Under the pieces are notes generated by a model. It worked only from the letters and a program-made list of their open reading frames with translations, was not told the origin of the DNA and did no database searches. From an uncultured Bacillota bacterium (GTDB taxonomy: Bacteria > Bacillota > Dehalobacteriia > UBA7702): a stretch of DNA of 43,417 bases. Within the stretch, counting starts at the first letter, position 1. Every line of letters begins with the position of its first letter. Positions 25,165 through 33,167 of the stretch are shown piece by piece. Where the stretch lies: assembly GCA_902796855.1 (NCBI GenBank), contig CADBQN010000083.1, positions 1-43,417 on the forward strand, given 5' to 3'. Position numbers and translations under genes: made by a program.

Positions 25165-26289
25165 TTAAGCCTGCTCTTTCTTTTGGTCATAGGCCAAATA
25201 CGCGATACCGAGAAGGGAAAGGATCGCCATCAGCGTGTAGAGATAGAGATGATCGTTATCCCCTGTCTGCGGAGTCGTGGTAGTGGCATTTGTGGTAGTG
25301 CCGGTGGTGGTGTTCGCGGCCGTCGTGTTGTTGGCCTGCCATACGGCGTAGAGATTGAGATCATCCGTCACTTCGACGGTATCGCCAACTTTATACTTCA
25401 CGGTACCGGCTTTGGCTTCTTCCTCAGAAGTCGCCCAGCCGAGGAACGCGTAGCCGTCTCTCTTCATCAGGGAGTCGGTCATCGTCGCGGCGTTCGCCGT
25501 GGTGGAAGCGAGATTGCCGCCGCCCATGATCGTCGCGGTCTTGTTCGTTTCCGTATATTTCGTGGAGTCGACGGGGACGGTCACGGCGCTGTCCGTGGTT
25601 TCGCTGCCGGTGTTGGCATGGTAGGTCACGGTATTGAAATTCGCTTTCCAAACGGCGTATAACGTGATGGGGCCGGAAATTTTATCGGCGGTGATCTTAT
25701 CCCCTACCTTATATTCGGCTTCGGCGTTAACGGCTCTGGCATCGGTGGCCCAACCGACGAAGGTGTAGTTCGTCGCCGTCAGTGTCTGGTCGACGGTGTA
25801 ATCTTCTTTATACGCAACTTTCGCCGGTTCGGGAACGGTGATCGTTTCCGTCGTATCGCTGAGGTTCTTGTCAAAGGTCACTTTAATGCCCCAGACAGCG
25901 GTGAATTCCAGCGTATCTTTGGCGCCTTTGTCCACAGCCATGTTCAGGGATTTTTCGTCAAAGTTATCGCCGGCGTCAAACATCATGCCGGTCAGACTTT
26001 CCTTCCAGCCGAGGAACTCAAAATTCGTGTCGCTGCAGGTCGGCGCGGCGGCCAGAATATTTTTGTTCAGCTTCGCGTCGGCTTCGGAAAAGGTCTTCAG
26101 CGTCGACTCATCATTCTTCTGAGTGACCGTCACGCCGGCGGGAAGATCTCCGTCTTTATAGACAACAGAATACGTCCCGGTCAGCACCGCGCTCGCTCCG
26201 GCGGAAAATACGCCCAAGACAAGAGCCAAGGCGCAAACGACCACAAGAAGTTTGCTGATTTTGTGTGTTTTGGATTTAAGAATGCTCAT
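25165..26289 (-). CDS. Sortase-anchored surface protein with InlB B-repeat (Flg_new) domains
   Basis: A 374-residue secreted protein. Signal peptide about 1-34. Three or four InlB-type B repeats follow, recognised by their ends FLGW, FTAVWG, FVGWAT, LYAVWKA, FLGWATSEEEA and LYAVWQA. Next come a Thr/Asn-rich spacer, a sorting signal TPQTG (about 339-343), a membrane helix (about 348-367) and a charged tail DQKKEQA. Sortase B encoded next to it should attach it to the wall. The signal differs from the NPQTN motif typical of class B substrates. InlB repeats are often found in adhesins. GAGG precedes the ATG, and a promoter is visible upstream. Confidence 0.88.
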   Translation of the reverse strand: MSILKSKTHKISKLLVVVCALALVLGVFSAGASAVLTGTYSVVYKDGDLPAGVTVTQKNDESTLKTFSEADAKLNKNILAAAPTCSDTNFEFLGWKESLTGMMFDAGDNFDEKSLNMAVDKGAKDTLEFTAVWGIKVTFDKNLSDTTETITVPEPAKVAYKEDYTVDQTLTATNYTFVGWATDARAVNAEAEYKVGDKITADKISGPITLYAVWKANFNTVTYHANTGSETTDSAVTVPVDSTKYTETNKTATIMGGGNLASTTANAATMTDSLMKRDGYAFLGWATSEEEAKAGTVKYKVGDTVEVTDDLNLYAVWQANNTTAANTTTGTTTNATTTTPQTGDNDHLYLYTLMAILSLLGIAYLAYDQKKEQA

Positions 26290-26350
26290 TTTTTCGCCTC
26301 ACAACCGTTTTAGTTTATATAGATTATTAGTCCATCATATATACGGTGCT

Positions 26351-26379
26351 ATTATAACACAGGCCTTTTTAAATTTCAA
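26351..26379 (-). promoter_or_regulatory. Promoter of the surface protein-sortase operon
   Basis: On the minus strand TTGAAA (26379-26374) and TATAAT (26356-26351) are separated by 17 bases, about 60 bases upstream of the surface protein start. Confidence 0.75.
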
Positions 26380-26454
26380 TATCATAATGCGAAAAAAACG
26401 GCTGACTTTCTAAAATTTTTCTTAACAAACCTTCTTTCCCCGACCGGACCGCGG

Positions 26455-26485
26455 AAAAAGGAGAGAGCCGAAGCTCTCTCCTTTT
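26455..26485 (-). terminator. Terminator of the microcompartment operon
   Basis: GGAGAGAGC and GCTCTCTCC form a perfect 9-bp stem with tetraloop, flanked by A and T runs so it works on both strands. It lies 23 bases after the pduL stop codon and closes the 15-kb operon. Confidence 0.9.
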
Positions 26486-26508
26486 CATGTTAAGTCATTT
26501 TTGATTTA

Positions 26509-27171
26509 TCAGCACTTGCCGACGATGCGGACGGTATCGCCGTTGGTCAGGGACGCGGCGTTGGCCTCATCCATATCGACATGCATTTCCAGACGGAATT
26601 TGTCGCTGACACGGATCAGAACTTCCTCAAAGGTCAGGTTGCGTTCGCCGCAGGTCCGAACGTTGACGTGGTCGCCGTTTTTCAGACCGAGGCGCGCGGC
26701 GTCATCGGTGTGCATATGAATATGCTTCAGCGCGATGATGCAGCCTTCGGGAATGTTGATGGAGCCCTTGGGGCCGACAATGGTGATCGGCGCCGAGCCG
26801 GCGAGGTCGCCGGAATCTCTCAGCGGCGGTTTCACGCCGAGCTTAAAGCAGTCGGCAACGGAAACTTCCACCTGGGTCTGCTTTCTGGCGGGGCCGAGAA
26901 GGCGGACCCGTTCGATGGCGCCGCCGGGGCCGACCAGCGTCATCACTTCCTGGCAGGCGAACTGCCCGGGCTGAGATAAATCTTTGAAGTGTGTCATCGT
27001 CGCGCCCTGGCCGAAGAGTTTTTCAAAATCTTCCTGGCTCAGGTGGATGTGACGATTGGAAACGCCGATGGGAACGAGGGCGTCGTCAGTATCAAACTGA
27101 AAACAGCCGTCTTTTCCGCATTGTTCGGCAATGATCTTCGCAACCAATGCCGCGATTTCCTGTTCATTCAT
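26509..27171 (-). CDS. pduL: Phosphate propanoyl/acetyltransferase, PduL type
   Basis: A 220-residue microcompartment phosphotransacylase that converts acyl-CoA plus phosphate to acyl-phosphate and recycles CoA inside the shell. Two PduL beta-barrel domains are visible. The zinc and active-site histidines are His41 and His43 (SNRHIHLS), His150, His152 and His154 (KHIHMHTDD), and His197 (EMHVDM). The first 17 residues (NEQEIAALVAKIIAEQ) form an amphipathic encapsulation peptide followed by a short linker. It is the last gene of the operon and substitutes for EutD, which is absent. Its product feeds EutP and EutQ, both reported acetate kinases in Salmonella. Confidence 0.94.
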   Translation of the reverse strand: MNEQEIAALVAKIIAEQCGKDGCFQFDTDDALVPIGVSNRHIHLSQEDFEKLFGQGATMTHFKDLSQPGQFACQEVMTLVGPGGAIERVRLLGPARKQTQVEVSVADCFKLGVKPPLRDSGDLAGSAPITIVGPKGSINIPEGCIIALKHIHMHTDDAARLGLKNGDHVNVRTCGERNLTFEEVLIRVSDKFRLEMHVDMDEANAASLTNGDTVRIVGKC

Positions 27172-27188
27172 TCGGTTCGCCCCCCTTT

Positions 27189-28670
27189 TTAACGCTGGAT
27201 CTGGGCAAGAACCTGTTTGACGACTTCGGAGATCATTTCAGCGCTGGCGCCGTTGGCGCGAGCGGGCTGAGCCTGAGCCGGCGCGGCGCAGGCGGGAGAG
27301 CTCCCTTCTTCGGGGATGTTGGGTTCACACATACCGTAAGCGAGCTTCTTGACGTTGATCAGATGCATCGGGCTCAGGTTTTCGTCCAGGCTGGAGCCGC
27401 CGCAGGTACCGCAGCCCAGGGTCAGGGACGGTGTGATGTTGGTGGTATAACCGATACCGCCGAGGGAAGAAGGCGTGTTGACCAGGATACGGGAAACGGG
27501 TTTCGCGCCGAATTCCCGGATGATGGCGTCATCCTTGCTGTGAACGGCCAGGCTGTGGCCGATCCCGCCGATGCTCAGCAGGCCCATGGAAAGAGCGCAG
27601 GCGTCGTGCCAGTCTTTGACACAGTAGAAGCCAAGCACGGAGGTGAGTTTTTCATGGGACAGCGGATATTCTTTGCCGTAGCCGTCCATCGGAGCGATGA
27701 GCAGTTTCGTTCCCTGGGGAACGGTAACACCGGCGTGTTCCGCGATGTAGCAGGCGGATTTACCGACAAAGTTGGCGTCCATGCCGTTATCCGGCGTCAT
27801 GATGGTCTTCGCGACCTTCGCGGTTTCTTCCTCGTTCATGATGTAGCAGTTTTCCGCTTTGAGGCAGGCGATAACTTCGTCACGAACGGGCTGATCGGCG
27901 AGGATGTGCTGTTCGGAAGCGCAGATCATGCCATGGTCGAAAGTTTTGCTGACGACGATGTCATGAACGGCTTTTTTGACGTCCGCCGTTCTTTCGATGA
28001 AGGCGGGGACGTTCCCGGCGCCGACGCCGAGAGCCGGTTTCCCGGCGGAATAAGCGGCCTTGACTAGACCGGGGCCGCCGGTGGCGACGATGGCGGCGAC
28101 GTTGTCGTTGTGCATCAGGGCGTCGGCCCCTTCCATGCTGGCTCTGGACAGGCACTGAATGGTGCCGTCGGGAGCGCCGGCGCGGGAGGCGGCGTCAGCG
28201 AGAACCTGTGCGGCGGCGTTGATGCATTTCACGGCCCGGGGATGGGGCGAGAAGATCACGGCGTTGCCGGCCTTCACGGCGCACATGGCGTTGTGGATCA
28301 CAGTGGAAGTCGGATTCGTCGTGGGAATGATCGCCATGATGACCCCGACGGGGCAGGCGATTTCGTATACTTTGTTAACGGGGTCTTCACTGATGTAACC
28401 GGTGGTCTTCATGTCTTTGATGTATTCGTAGACATTTCTCCCCGCGAAAGTATTTTTGATGATTTTGTGTTCGTAAACACCGTATTTTGTTTCATCACAG
28501 GCCATTCTCGCCAGCCATTCGGCATTGGCGTCAACGGCATCAGCCATAGATTTAATGATTTCATCTAATTTCTGCTGAGAAAAGGTGGCCAGGATGTCCT
28601 GGGCTTCCTTGGCTTTGCGGGCCAAGTCTCTTGTTTCCTGGATGATTCTCAGATCAAAATCGAGTGTCAA
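27189..28670 (-). CDS. eutE: CoA-acylating aldehyde dehydrogenase, EutE/PduP type, with C-terminal encapsulation peptide
   Basis: A 493-residue enzyme oxidising the lyase-derived aldehyde to acyl-CoA with NAD+. Catalytic Cys250 (FDHGMICASEQ), cofactor region VATGGPGLVKAAYSAGKPA, and GVGAGNVPAFI are in place. The start is TTG28670 behind AAGGGGG. Unlike typical EutE, whose targeting helix is N-terminal, this protein starts directly with the enzyme. It ends with a Pro/Ala-rich linker (about 455-473) and an amphipathic helix AEMISEVVKQVLAQIQR (477-493), the form of an encapsulation peptide. C-terminal placement is known from other aldehyde dehydrogenase-containing BMCs. Confidence 0.94.
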   Translation of the reverse strand: MTLDFDLRIIQETRDLARKAKEAQDILATFSQQKLDEIIKSMADAVDANAEWLARMACDETKYGVYEHKIIKNTFAGRNVYEYIKDMKTTGYISEDPVNKVYEIACPVGVIMAIIPTTNPTSTVIHNAMCAVKAGNAVIFSPHPRAVKCINAAAQVLADAASRAGAPDGTIQCLSRASMEGADALMHNDNVAAIVATGGPGLVKAAYSAGKPALGVGAGNVPAFIERTADVKKAVHDIVVSKTFDHGMICASEQHILADQPVRDEVIACLKAENCYIMNEEETAKVAKTIMTPDNGMDANFVGKSACYIAEHAGVTVPQGTKLLIAPMDGYGKEYPLSHEKLTSVLGFYCVKDWHDACALSMGLLSIGGIGHSLAVHSKDDAIIREFGAKPVSRILVNTPSSLGGIGYTTNITPSLTLGCGTCGGSSLDENLSPMHLINVKKLAYGMCEPNIPEEGSSPACAAPAQAQPARANGASAEMISEVVKQVLAQIQR

Positions 28671-28762
28671 AGCTATAATCCCCCTTTCTCCAATTGGATC
28701 TTATCGATCTTGGTGACGCTTCCCCGCCGCCCTTTCCGAAAAAACAGCGGCGCGGAAGATAA

Positions 28763-29434
28763 TTATTTCATTTTAGCTTTGGTAATTTCCTGGATCAATA
28801 CCTTTTTGTTGGCAGCGGAAATTTCTCTGCCGACAATGGCGATTCCCTCAGTGGCACGGGCGAGTTTTCGCAGATCCTTGACGGCCATGCCTTCTAATTC
28901 TTTGGCGATATCGACTTCGGAGATCTGGGCCTGTTCCGCGGGGGCTTCCGCTTCGAGGGGAGCTTCGGCGTTTTCCGCTTCGGCTTCCGATTCTTCGGCG
29001 GGTTCGGCTTTTTCTTCCGGTTCCGCCGGTTCTTCGGCTTCCGGCTCATCCGCCGGTTCCGCCGGTTCCTCGGCTTCCGGTTCTTCCGGTTCGGGCGCCG
29101 TTTCTCCGCCGTCGGACGGAGAAACGGGACCGTCGTCGTCATCATCCAATAAAGGTAATGTAGGTAAAATATACTCTACTTCGTGATGGGGTCTGGGAAT
29201 CACGTGCACAGAGATGAGTTCTCCGACTCTCTGCGCGGCGGCGGCACCGGCGTCGGTCGCGGCTTTCACCGCGCCGACATCACCGCGAACCATGACGGTG
29301 ACATAAGCGCCGCCGACATGGACTTTGCCGATCAAAGTGACATTGGCCGCTTTGACCATGGCATCCGCCGCTTCAATGGAGCCAACCAGCCCTTTGGTTT
29401 CGATCATACCCAAAGCAATGTTTTGAGTTGGCAT
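28763..29434 (-). CDS. BMC-H shell protein with acidic linker and C-terminal Rho_N/SAP-like domain
   Basis: A 223-residue shell protein; ATG29434 is preferred over an in-frame TTG at 29443. Residues about 5-91 are a complete BMC hexamer domain (EutM/PduA type), identical residue for residue to the EutM encoded upstream from NIALG to EYILP. Residues 92-170 are an extremely acidic Glu/Pro/Ala linker. Residues about 174-221 form a compact helical domain ([20 protein letters not shown], then [13 protein letters not shown]) that resembles Rho N-terminal or SAP/LEM-like folds, which often bind nucleic acid or proteins. The tail should project from one shell face. EutK in enteric bacteria is a known BMC protein with a helix-turn-helix tail, so this may be an analogue. 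Confidence 0.88.
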   Translation of the reverse strand: MPTQNIALGMIETKGLVGSIEAADAMVKAANVTLIGKVHVGGAYVTVMVRGDVGAVKAATDAGAAAAQRVGELISVHVIPRPHHEVEYILPTLPLLDDDDDGPVSPSDGGETAPEPEEPEAEEPAEPADEPEAEEPAEPEEKAEPAEESEAEAENAEAPLEAEAPAEQAQISEVDIAKELEGMAVKDLRKLARATEGIAIVGREISAANKKVLIQEITKAKMK

Positions 29435-29472
29435 AGAGTTCAACCCCTTTACAAATTACAGCCTGCGGCAAA

Positions 29473-29757
29473 TTATTCGTTGCCGAGTTTCGGTAAAATG
29501 TATTCGACTTCGTGATGGGGACGGGGGATAACATGGACGGAGATCAGTTCGCCGACTCTCTGGGCGGCAGCGGCACCGGCGTCAGTCGCGGCTTTAACAG
29601 CACCGACATCACCGCGGACCATAACGGTGACATAAGCGCCGCCGACATGGACCTTACCGATGAGCGTTACGTTGGCGGCTTTGACCATGGCATCAGCCGC
29701 TTCGATGGAGCCAACTAAACCTTTGGTTTCGATCATACCTAATGCGATATTTGTCAT
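29473..29757 (-). CDS. eutM: BMC-H shell protein EutM
   Basis: A 94-residue hexameric shell protein that tiles the facets of the microcompartment. Canonical features: [20 protein letters not shown], pore loop region [22 protein letters not shown] and [20 protein letters not shown] precedes the ATG. The 75-base spacer upstream is very A/T-rich with a small inverted repeat TTGAAA/TTTCAA. The gene directly downstream encodes an extended version with the same BMC sequence, so mixed hexamers are possible. Confidence 0.96.
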   Translation of the reverse strand: MTNIALGMIETKGLVGSIEAADAMVKAANVTLIGKVHVGGAYVTVMVRGDVGAVKAATDAGAAAAQRVGELISVHVIPRPHHEVEYILPKLGNE

Positions 29758-29832
29758 TTTTTATTTCCTCCTGTTTGAAAATAAACTTTCAATTTTTTAA
29801 ATTTTTTAAAATGAAATTTTAATTTTTTAAGC

Positions 29833-30906
29833 TTACTTCAAGCCGCAAGTTTCGGCCCAGTTCGCAGGGTAGGTCACGAAGAAGAACTTCGCTTTGTTGG
29901 GGGTGGTGAAGGTTACGTGGGTATTTGCGGGGATGTAGAAGGAATCACCGGCATGACCTGTAAACCTCTGACCGTTGACGATGAATTCAAGAGTACCGTC
30001 AATCACGTAATCCATTTCATCGTAAGTGAGGGTCCAATCAAGAGAGGAATTATCAAATTCCATGATGCCCGATGTCATGTTGGGGCTTTCCTGGGGATTT
30101 GTAAACTCTTTGATGTAGATCCCGGGGCGGTCGTTGGTGCCGTCATTGAAGACTTCCAACGGAGCGTTCGCCGATTTGATCAGCATGAAACCCGTACCGG
30201 GGTCGATGACCCGGTCAAGATTTCCCTGAGGGCACTCCCCCAGGCCCGCTAAGACCTGCTGAACAATTTGAGCGACGAGCTGAGGATCGACGCCGGCAGC
30301 GGCGGGAGCCGCGGGAGCCGCGGGGGCGGCGGGAGCGATGTTCGCGGCGGAACAAGGCGTTACAGCGGCGGGCACCGCCTGATTCTGAGGCGTGAAGCCA
30401 CCGCAGGAGACAGAAGTGATGGGCTGAATGGGAGAAGGAGCGCCGGCGTTAAAGGGGCTCTGAGCGGTTCTCACCGGATCAACGTTCACCAAAGCTTCCC
30501 GGGCGATGGGATTCGCCTTCGGCCAGGGGGTCGTGTAGGAAGACGGCGTGTTCTGTGTTCTTACGGAGCAGTTCGTTCTGGGGATCACATCCGGCCAGGG
30601 GGAGGTATACAGGGGCTGATCGCTTCTGTAACCGGGGACCGGAGGGCATTTCGTTGCCGGAGAAACCGCGTCGGATTTTACCACCGAGGCGCCGGCAGCG
30701 ACGATGGGAGAGGCGCCGCTGGAAATCGGATAAGAATCGGGATTGCCAACGCCGTAAGGCAGGCGTCCTTTGATGATTTTTACCCCAAATTCAGTGGCCG
30801 CGTCTCTGGCTGCAGGTGTAATGACGGTGTCGTCATCTTGATAGAATTCTTTTTGACCTTGTTCGTACAGACTTCTGATGTCATTTACGGAAATAAGTCG
30901 TTTCAA
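29833..30906 (-). CDS. eutQ: EutQ with long Pro/Ala linker and internal encapsulation-like helix
   Basis: A 357-residue protein (enteric EutQ has about 230). TTG30906 follows AAGGAGG. Residues 1-48 form a small domain (ISVNDIRSLYEQG, TVITPAARDAATEFGVKII) also seen at the start of EutT in this operon. About 50-205 is low-complexity, with two YT(S/T)PWP motifs and a run of Ala-Pro. Residues 207-223 (DPQLVAQIVQQVLAGLG) form an amphipathic helix like an encapsulation peptide. The C-terminal cupin barrel (about 230-352) has the EutQ features MEFDNSSLDWTLTYDEMDYV and GDSFYIPANTHVTF. EutQ is needed during anaerobic ethanolamine growth and shows acetate kinase activity in Salmonella. The linker helix should anchor it to the shell or cargo. 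Confidence 0.9.
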   Translation of the reverse strand: MKRLISVNDIRSLYEQGQKEFYQDDDTVITPAARDAATEFGVKIIKGRLPYGVGNPDSYPISSGASPIVAAGASVVKSDAVSPATKCPPVPGYRSDQPLYTSPWPDVIPRTNCSVRTQNTPSSYTTPWPKANPIAREALVNVDPVRTAQSPFNAGAPSPIQPITSVSCGGFTPQNQAVPAAVTPCSAANIAPAAPAAPAAPAAAGVDPQLVAQIVQQVLAGLGECPQGNLDRVIDPGTGFMLIKSANAPLEVFNDGTNDRPGIYIKEFTNPQESPNMTSGIMEFDNSSLDWTLTYDEMDYVIDGTLEFIVNGQRFTGHAGDSFYIPANTHVTFTTPNKAKFFFVTYPANWAETCGLK

Positions 30907-30951
30907 TTCTCTTTCACCTCCTTGAAATTGTAAAGGGTTAAATATTGAAAT

Positions 30952-31500
30952 TTATAAAATATGGGCTGTAAGTGCTTTGTGCGGCGAAGGGATGACAACG
31001 GATTCTACCAGCATTCCCTTTTCCGCGCAGGTCTCTTTGCCGACGTTCACGGAGGCCGTTACGTCCCCGACATCGCCGGTGAGGGTCACGAAGGACTTGC
31101 CGCCGATCCCGGTACCGACGCGGATCTCAATGAGATCGACTTCGCCGGCTTTCACGGCGGAATCCGCCGCGACGATCAGCGCCGCGATGGAGAAGGACTC
31201 CACAACACCGAGGGCGTCCAACTCTCTGACGTCCGACGCCGAAGAGATCGCTTTTATAACTGAGGGATGGACATTGGGGATGACGAAATCATCCACAACG
31301 GAGTCTCTGCCAACAGTGTTCCCGGCCTGAACCGAGTTATACACCGCCGAGACCTCACCCCAAATCAATACAATGTATTTGCCGGGACAGATCGGACGGG
31401 CGTCCAGCAGCTCAACACGAGACTGTTTGAGCATGGCATCCGCCGCCTCAATCCCTTTGGCATTACTGACAAATTCTACTAAACCGATGGCGTTTATCAT
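30952..31500 (-). CDS. pduT: BMC-T shell protein, PduT-like (putative Fe-S pore)
   Basis: A 182-residue protein with two tandem BMC domains (about 3-85 and 95-178), so three copies form a pseudohexamer. It matches PduT, including the CPGKY motif with Cys38 (PICPGKYIVL), which in PduT helps bind a [4Fe-4S] cluster at the threefold axis. Other matches are VDDFVIPNVHPSV and VVESFSIAALI. The gene overlaps the end of the pduS-like gene by four bases, as expected for a redox pair that moves electrons across the shell. Confidence 0.92.
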   Translation of the reverse strand: MINAIGLVEFVSNAKGIEAADAMLKQSRVELLDARPICPGKYIVLIWGEVSAVYNSVQAGNTVGRDSVVDDFVIPNVHPSVIKAISSASDVRELDALGVVESFSIAALIVAADSAVKAGEVDLIEIRVGTGIGGKSFVTLTGDVGDVTASVNVGKETCAEKGMLVESVVIPSPHKALTAHIL

Positions 31501-32837
31501 CTCCGGGCACCTCCTGCCTTGATCACGATCACGGAGTCCGTAATTTCCGTTACCGTTCCGTCAATGCTCGCGTGGACCGGCGCTCCCAAAGCGTCTGCGG
31601 GAATTTCGCCGATCATGTCGCCGCGCTTCACGCTGTCCCCCACCTGAACGATGGGTTTCGACGGCGCGCCGACGTGCTGTTTCAACGGAATTTTGACCGT
31701 GTCAAAATGGTATTCTTCCTCAATCAGGGGTGCGGCTACATCGTAGCGGGCCAGATCGATCCGGCGAACGATCCTCGAGGAAGGCACTCTCCTATCCTTC
31801 CTGTGCGGATGCACCCTTTGCGGATCGGGTTTATCCAACGGTTTGATTCCCTGAGCCATGAGCTGCCGTTTCACCTGGGCGTTTACCGTGCGGGGCATCA
31901 GATGCGCCGGGCAGGAATACTGCTCGCACATGCCGCATTCGCAGCAGGCAAAGGCCATGCGGAGAACGTCTTCGGCGGCTTCTCCGTATTTCAGCGCCCG
32001 CATGATCCGATGAGGTTCGATCTCGTGGCCCAGCAGGTAGCGGGGGCAGAGATCCGTGCAGTATCTGCATTGGATACAGGCGGACTGCGTCGTTTTGGAG
32101 ATGGCTCGCATGGATTTTCTTCTCATCCGAATCAGATAATGAGATTCAGGTAAAACAATGTAGGCTTTCGCGGCCTTTTTGACGGGTTCGTCCAGATCCT
32201 GAACGAGTCCGCCCATCATCGGGCCGCCGTCAATGACGCCGTAGCCTTTGGCGTCAGTAACGCCGGCCAGGGCGAGGGCTTCGCGAACGGATATGCCTAC
32301 CGGGACTTTGACCGTCACGGGATGGGGAACATGTCCGGTAACGGTGATATACGTTTCCGTTACGGGCTTTCCCTCATCAACGGCAGCGGCCACATTGATC
32401 AGCGTTTCCACGTTGGTCACGACCGCACCGACGTGAATCGGCAATCCGCCCTGAGGTACCTCACGGCCGGTCGCTTCATACAGTGTTACCTGCTCATCAC
32501 CGGCGGGATAGAAGTCATCCAGAATGAATACGGATAATTTTTCGTTATCCGCCACGGCTTCCTGCAACAGCTCTACGGCTTCTTTATGCTTGCCTTTAAT
32601 GGCGATAATCCCTTCTTTGGCACCAGTCTCCTCAACAATGATGGTGAGGCCGCGGATGAGCTTGTCGATGGCGATGATCATCAGCTGCTGATCGACGCGG
32701 ATCAGCGGTTCGCATTCGGCGCCGTTGACGACGACCACTTCCGCCTCAACGTTATACTTAACGTGACTGGGGAACCCGGCGCCGCCGGCGCCGACGATTC
32801 CGGCATTTTTTATCTTTTCAATCACATTGGAAGCCAT
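31497..32837 (-). CDS. pduS: PduS-like flavin/iron-sulfur reductase
   Basis: A 446-residue RnfC/PduS-family protein. It begins with the glycine-rich GIVGAGGAGFPSHVKY nucleotide-binding region. The middle has NGAECEPL and a SLBB-type segment (TVTGHVPHPVTVKVPVGISV). Two cluster motifs follow: Cys254, 257, 260 and 264 (CIQCRYCTDLC), and a second group around Cys298-309 (CCECGMCEQYSCP). The C-terminus is a barrel-sandwich hybrid domain. In propanediol BMCs PduS reduces cobalamin for the adenosyltransferase and partners PduT. Here it could supply EutT with reduced cobalamin or reoxidise NADH made by EutE, which matters because no alcohol dehydrogenase is seen. Confidence 0.92.
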   Translation of the reverse strand: MASNVIEKIKNAGIVGAGGAGFPSHVKYNVEAEVVVVNGAECEPLIRVDQQLMIIAIDKLIRGLTIIVEETGAKEGIIAIKGKHKEAVELLQEAVADNEKLSVFILDDFYPAGDEQVTLYEATGREVPQGGLPIHVGAVVTNVETLINVAAAVDEGKPVTETYITVTGHVPHPVTVKVPVGISVREALALAGVTDAKGYGVIDGGPMMGGLVQDLDEPVKKAAKAYIVLPESHYLIRMRRKSMRAISKTTQSACIQCRYCTDLCPRYLLGHEIEPHRIMRALKYGEAAEDVLRMAFACCECGMCEQYSCPAHLMPRTVNAQVKRQLMAQGIKPLDKPDPQRVHPHRKDRRVPSSRIVRRIDLARYDVAAPLIEEEYHFDTVKIPLKQHVGAPSKPIVQVGDSVKRGDMIGEIPADALGAPVHASIDGTVTEITDSVIVIKAGGARR

Positions 32838-32843
32838 TTCTTA

Positions 32844-33149
32844 CTACTCCTTATGCGGCGAGAAACTCCATTCGTTTTCATCGATGATCCCGACAATCAG
32901 CAGGTCGATGGGAACATTGCTGTCGTACCCCCCGGCCCGACGGGCCGAGGACCCGCCGACGGTGATGACGAGTTCACCGATGCCCGCGCCGATGATATCG
33001 GCAGCGATCTGCACCTTGCCGCCGTTGTTCGCGGGGTTTTCCAGATCCGAAGGAGTATCCAGAATCTGGACGACCATGAGTTTCGCGCTTCGTAAATCTT
33101 CAACTTTTCGGGTTGACCAAATGTTATCGATGACTCGACCTATGCGCAC
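32844..33149 (-). CDS. eutN: BMC-P vertex protein EutN
   Basis: A 101-residue EutN/CcmL/PduN pentamer that caps the shell vertices. It starts with the family sequence MRIGRVIDNIWSTRK (GTG start at 33149) and contains VVQILD, AADIIGAGIGELVI and GGSSARRA. It is the only BMC-P protein in the window, enough for closing the shell. It lies six bases before the pduS-like gene and 18 bases after eutJ. Confidence 0.95.
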   Translation of the reverse strand: MRIGRVIDNIWSTRKVEDLRSAKLMVVQILDTPSDLENPANNGGKVQIAADIIGAGIGELVITVGGSSARRAGGYDSNVPIDLLIVGIIDENEWSFSPHKE

Positions 33150-33167
33150 GTTCCTTCACATCCTCTC

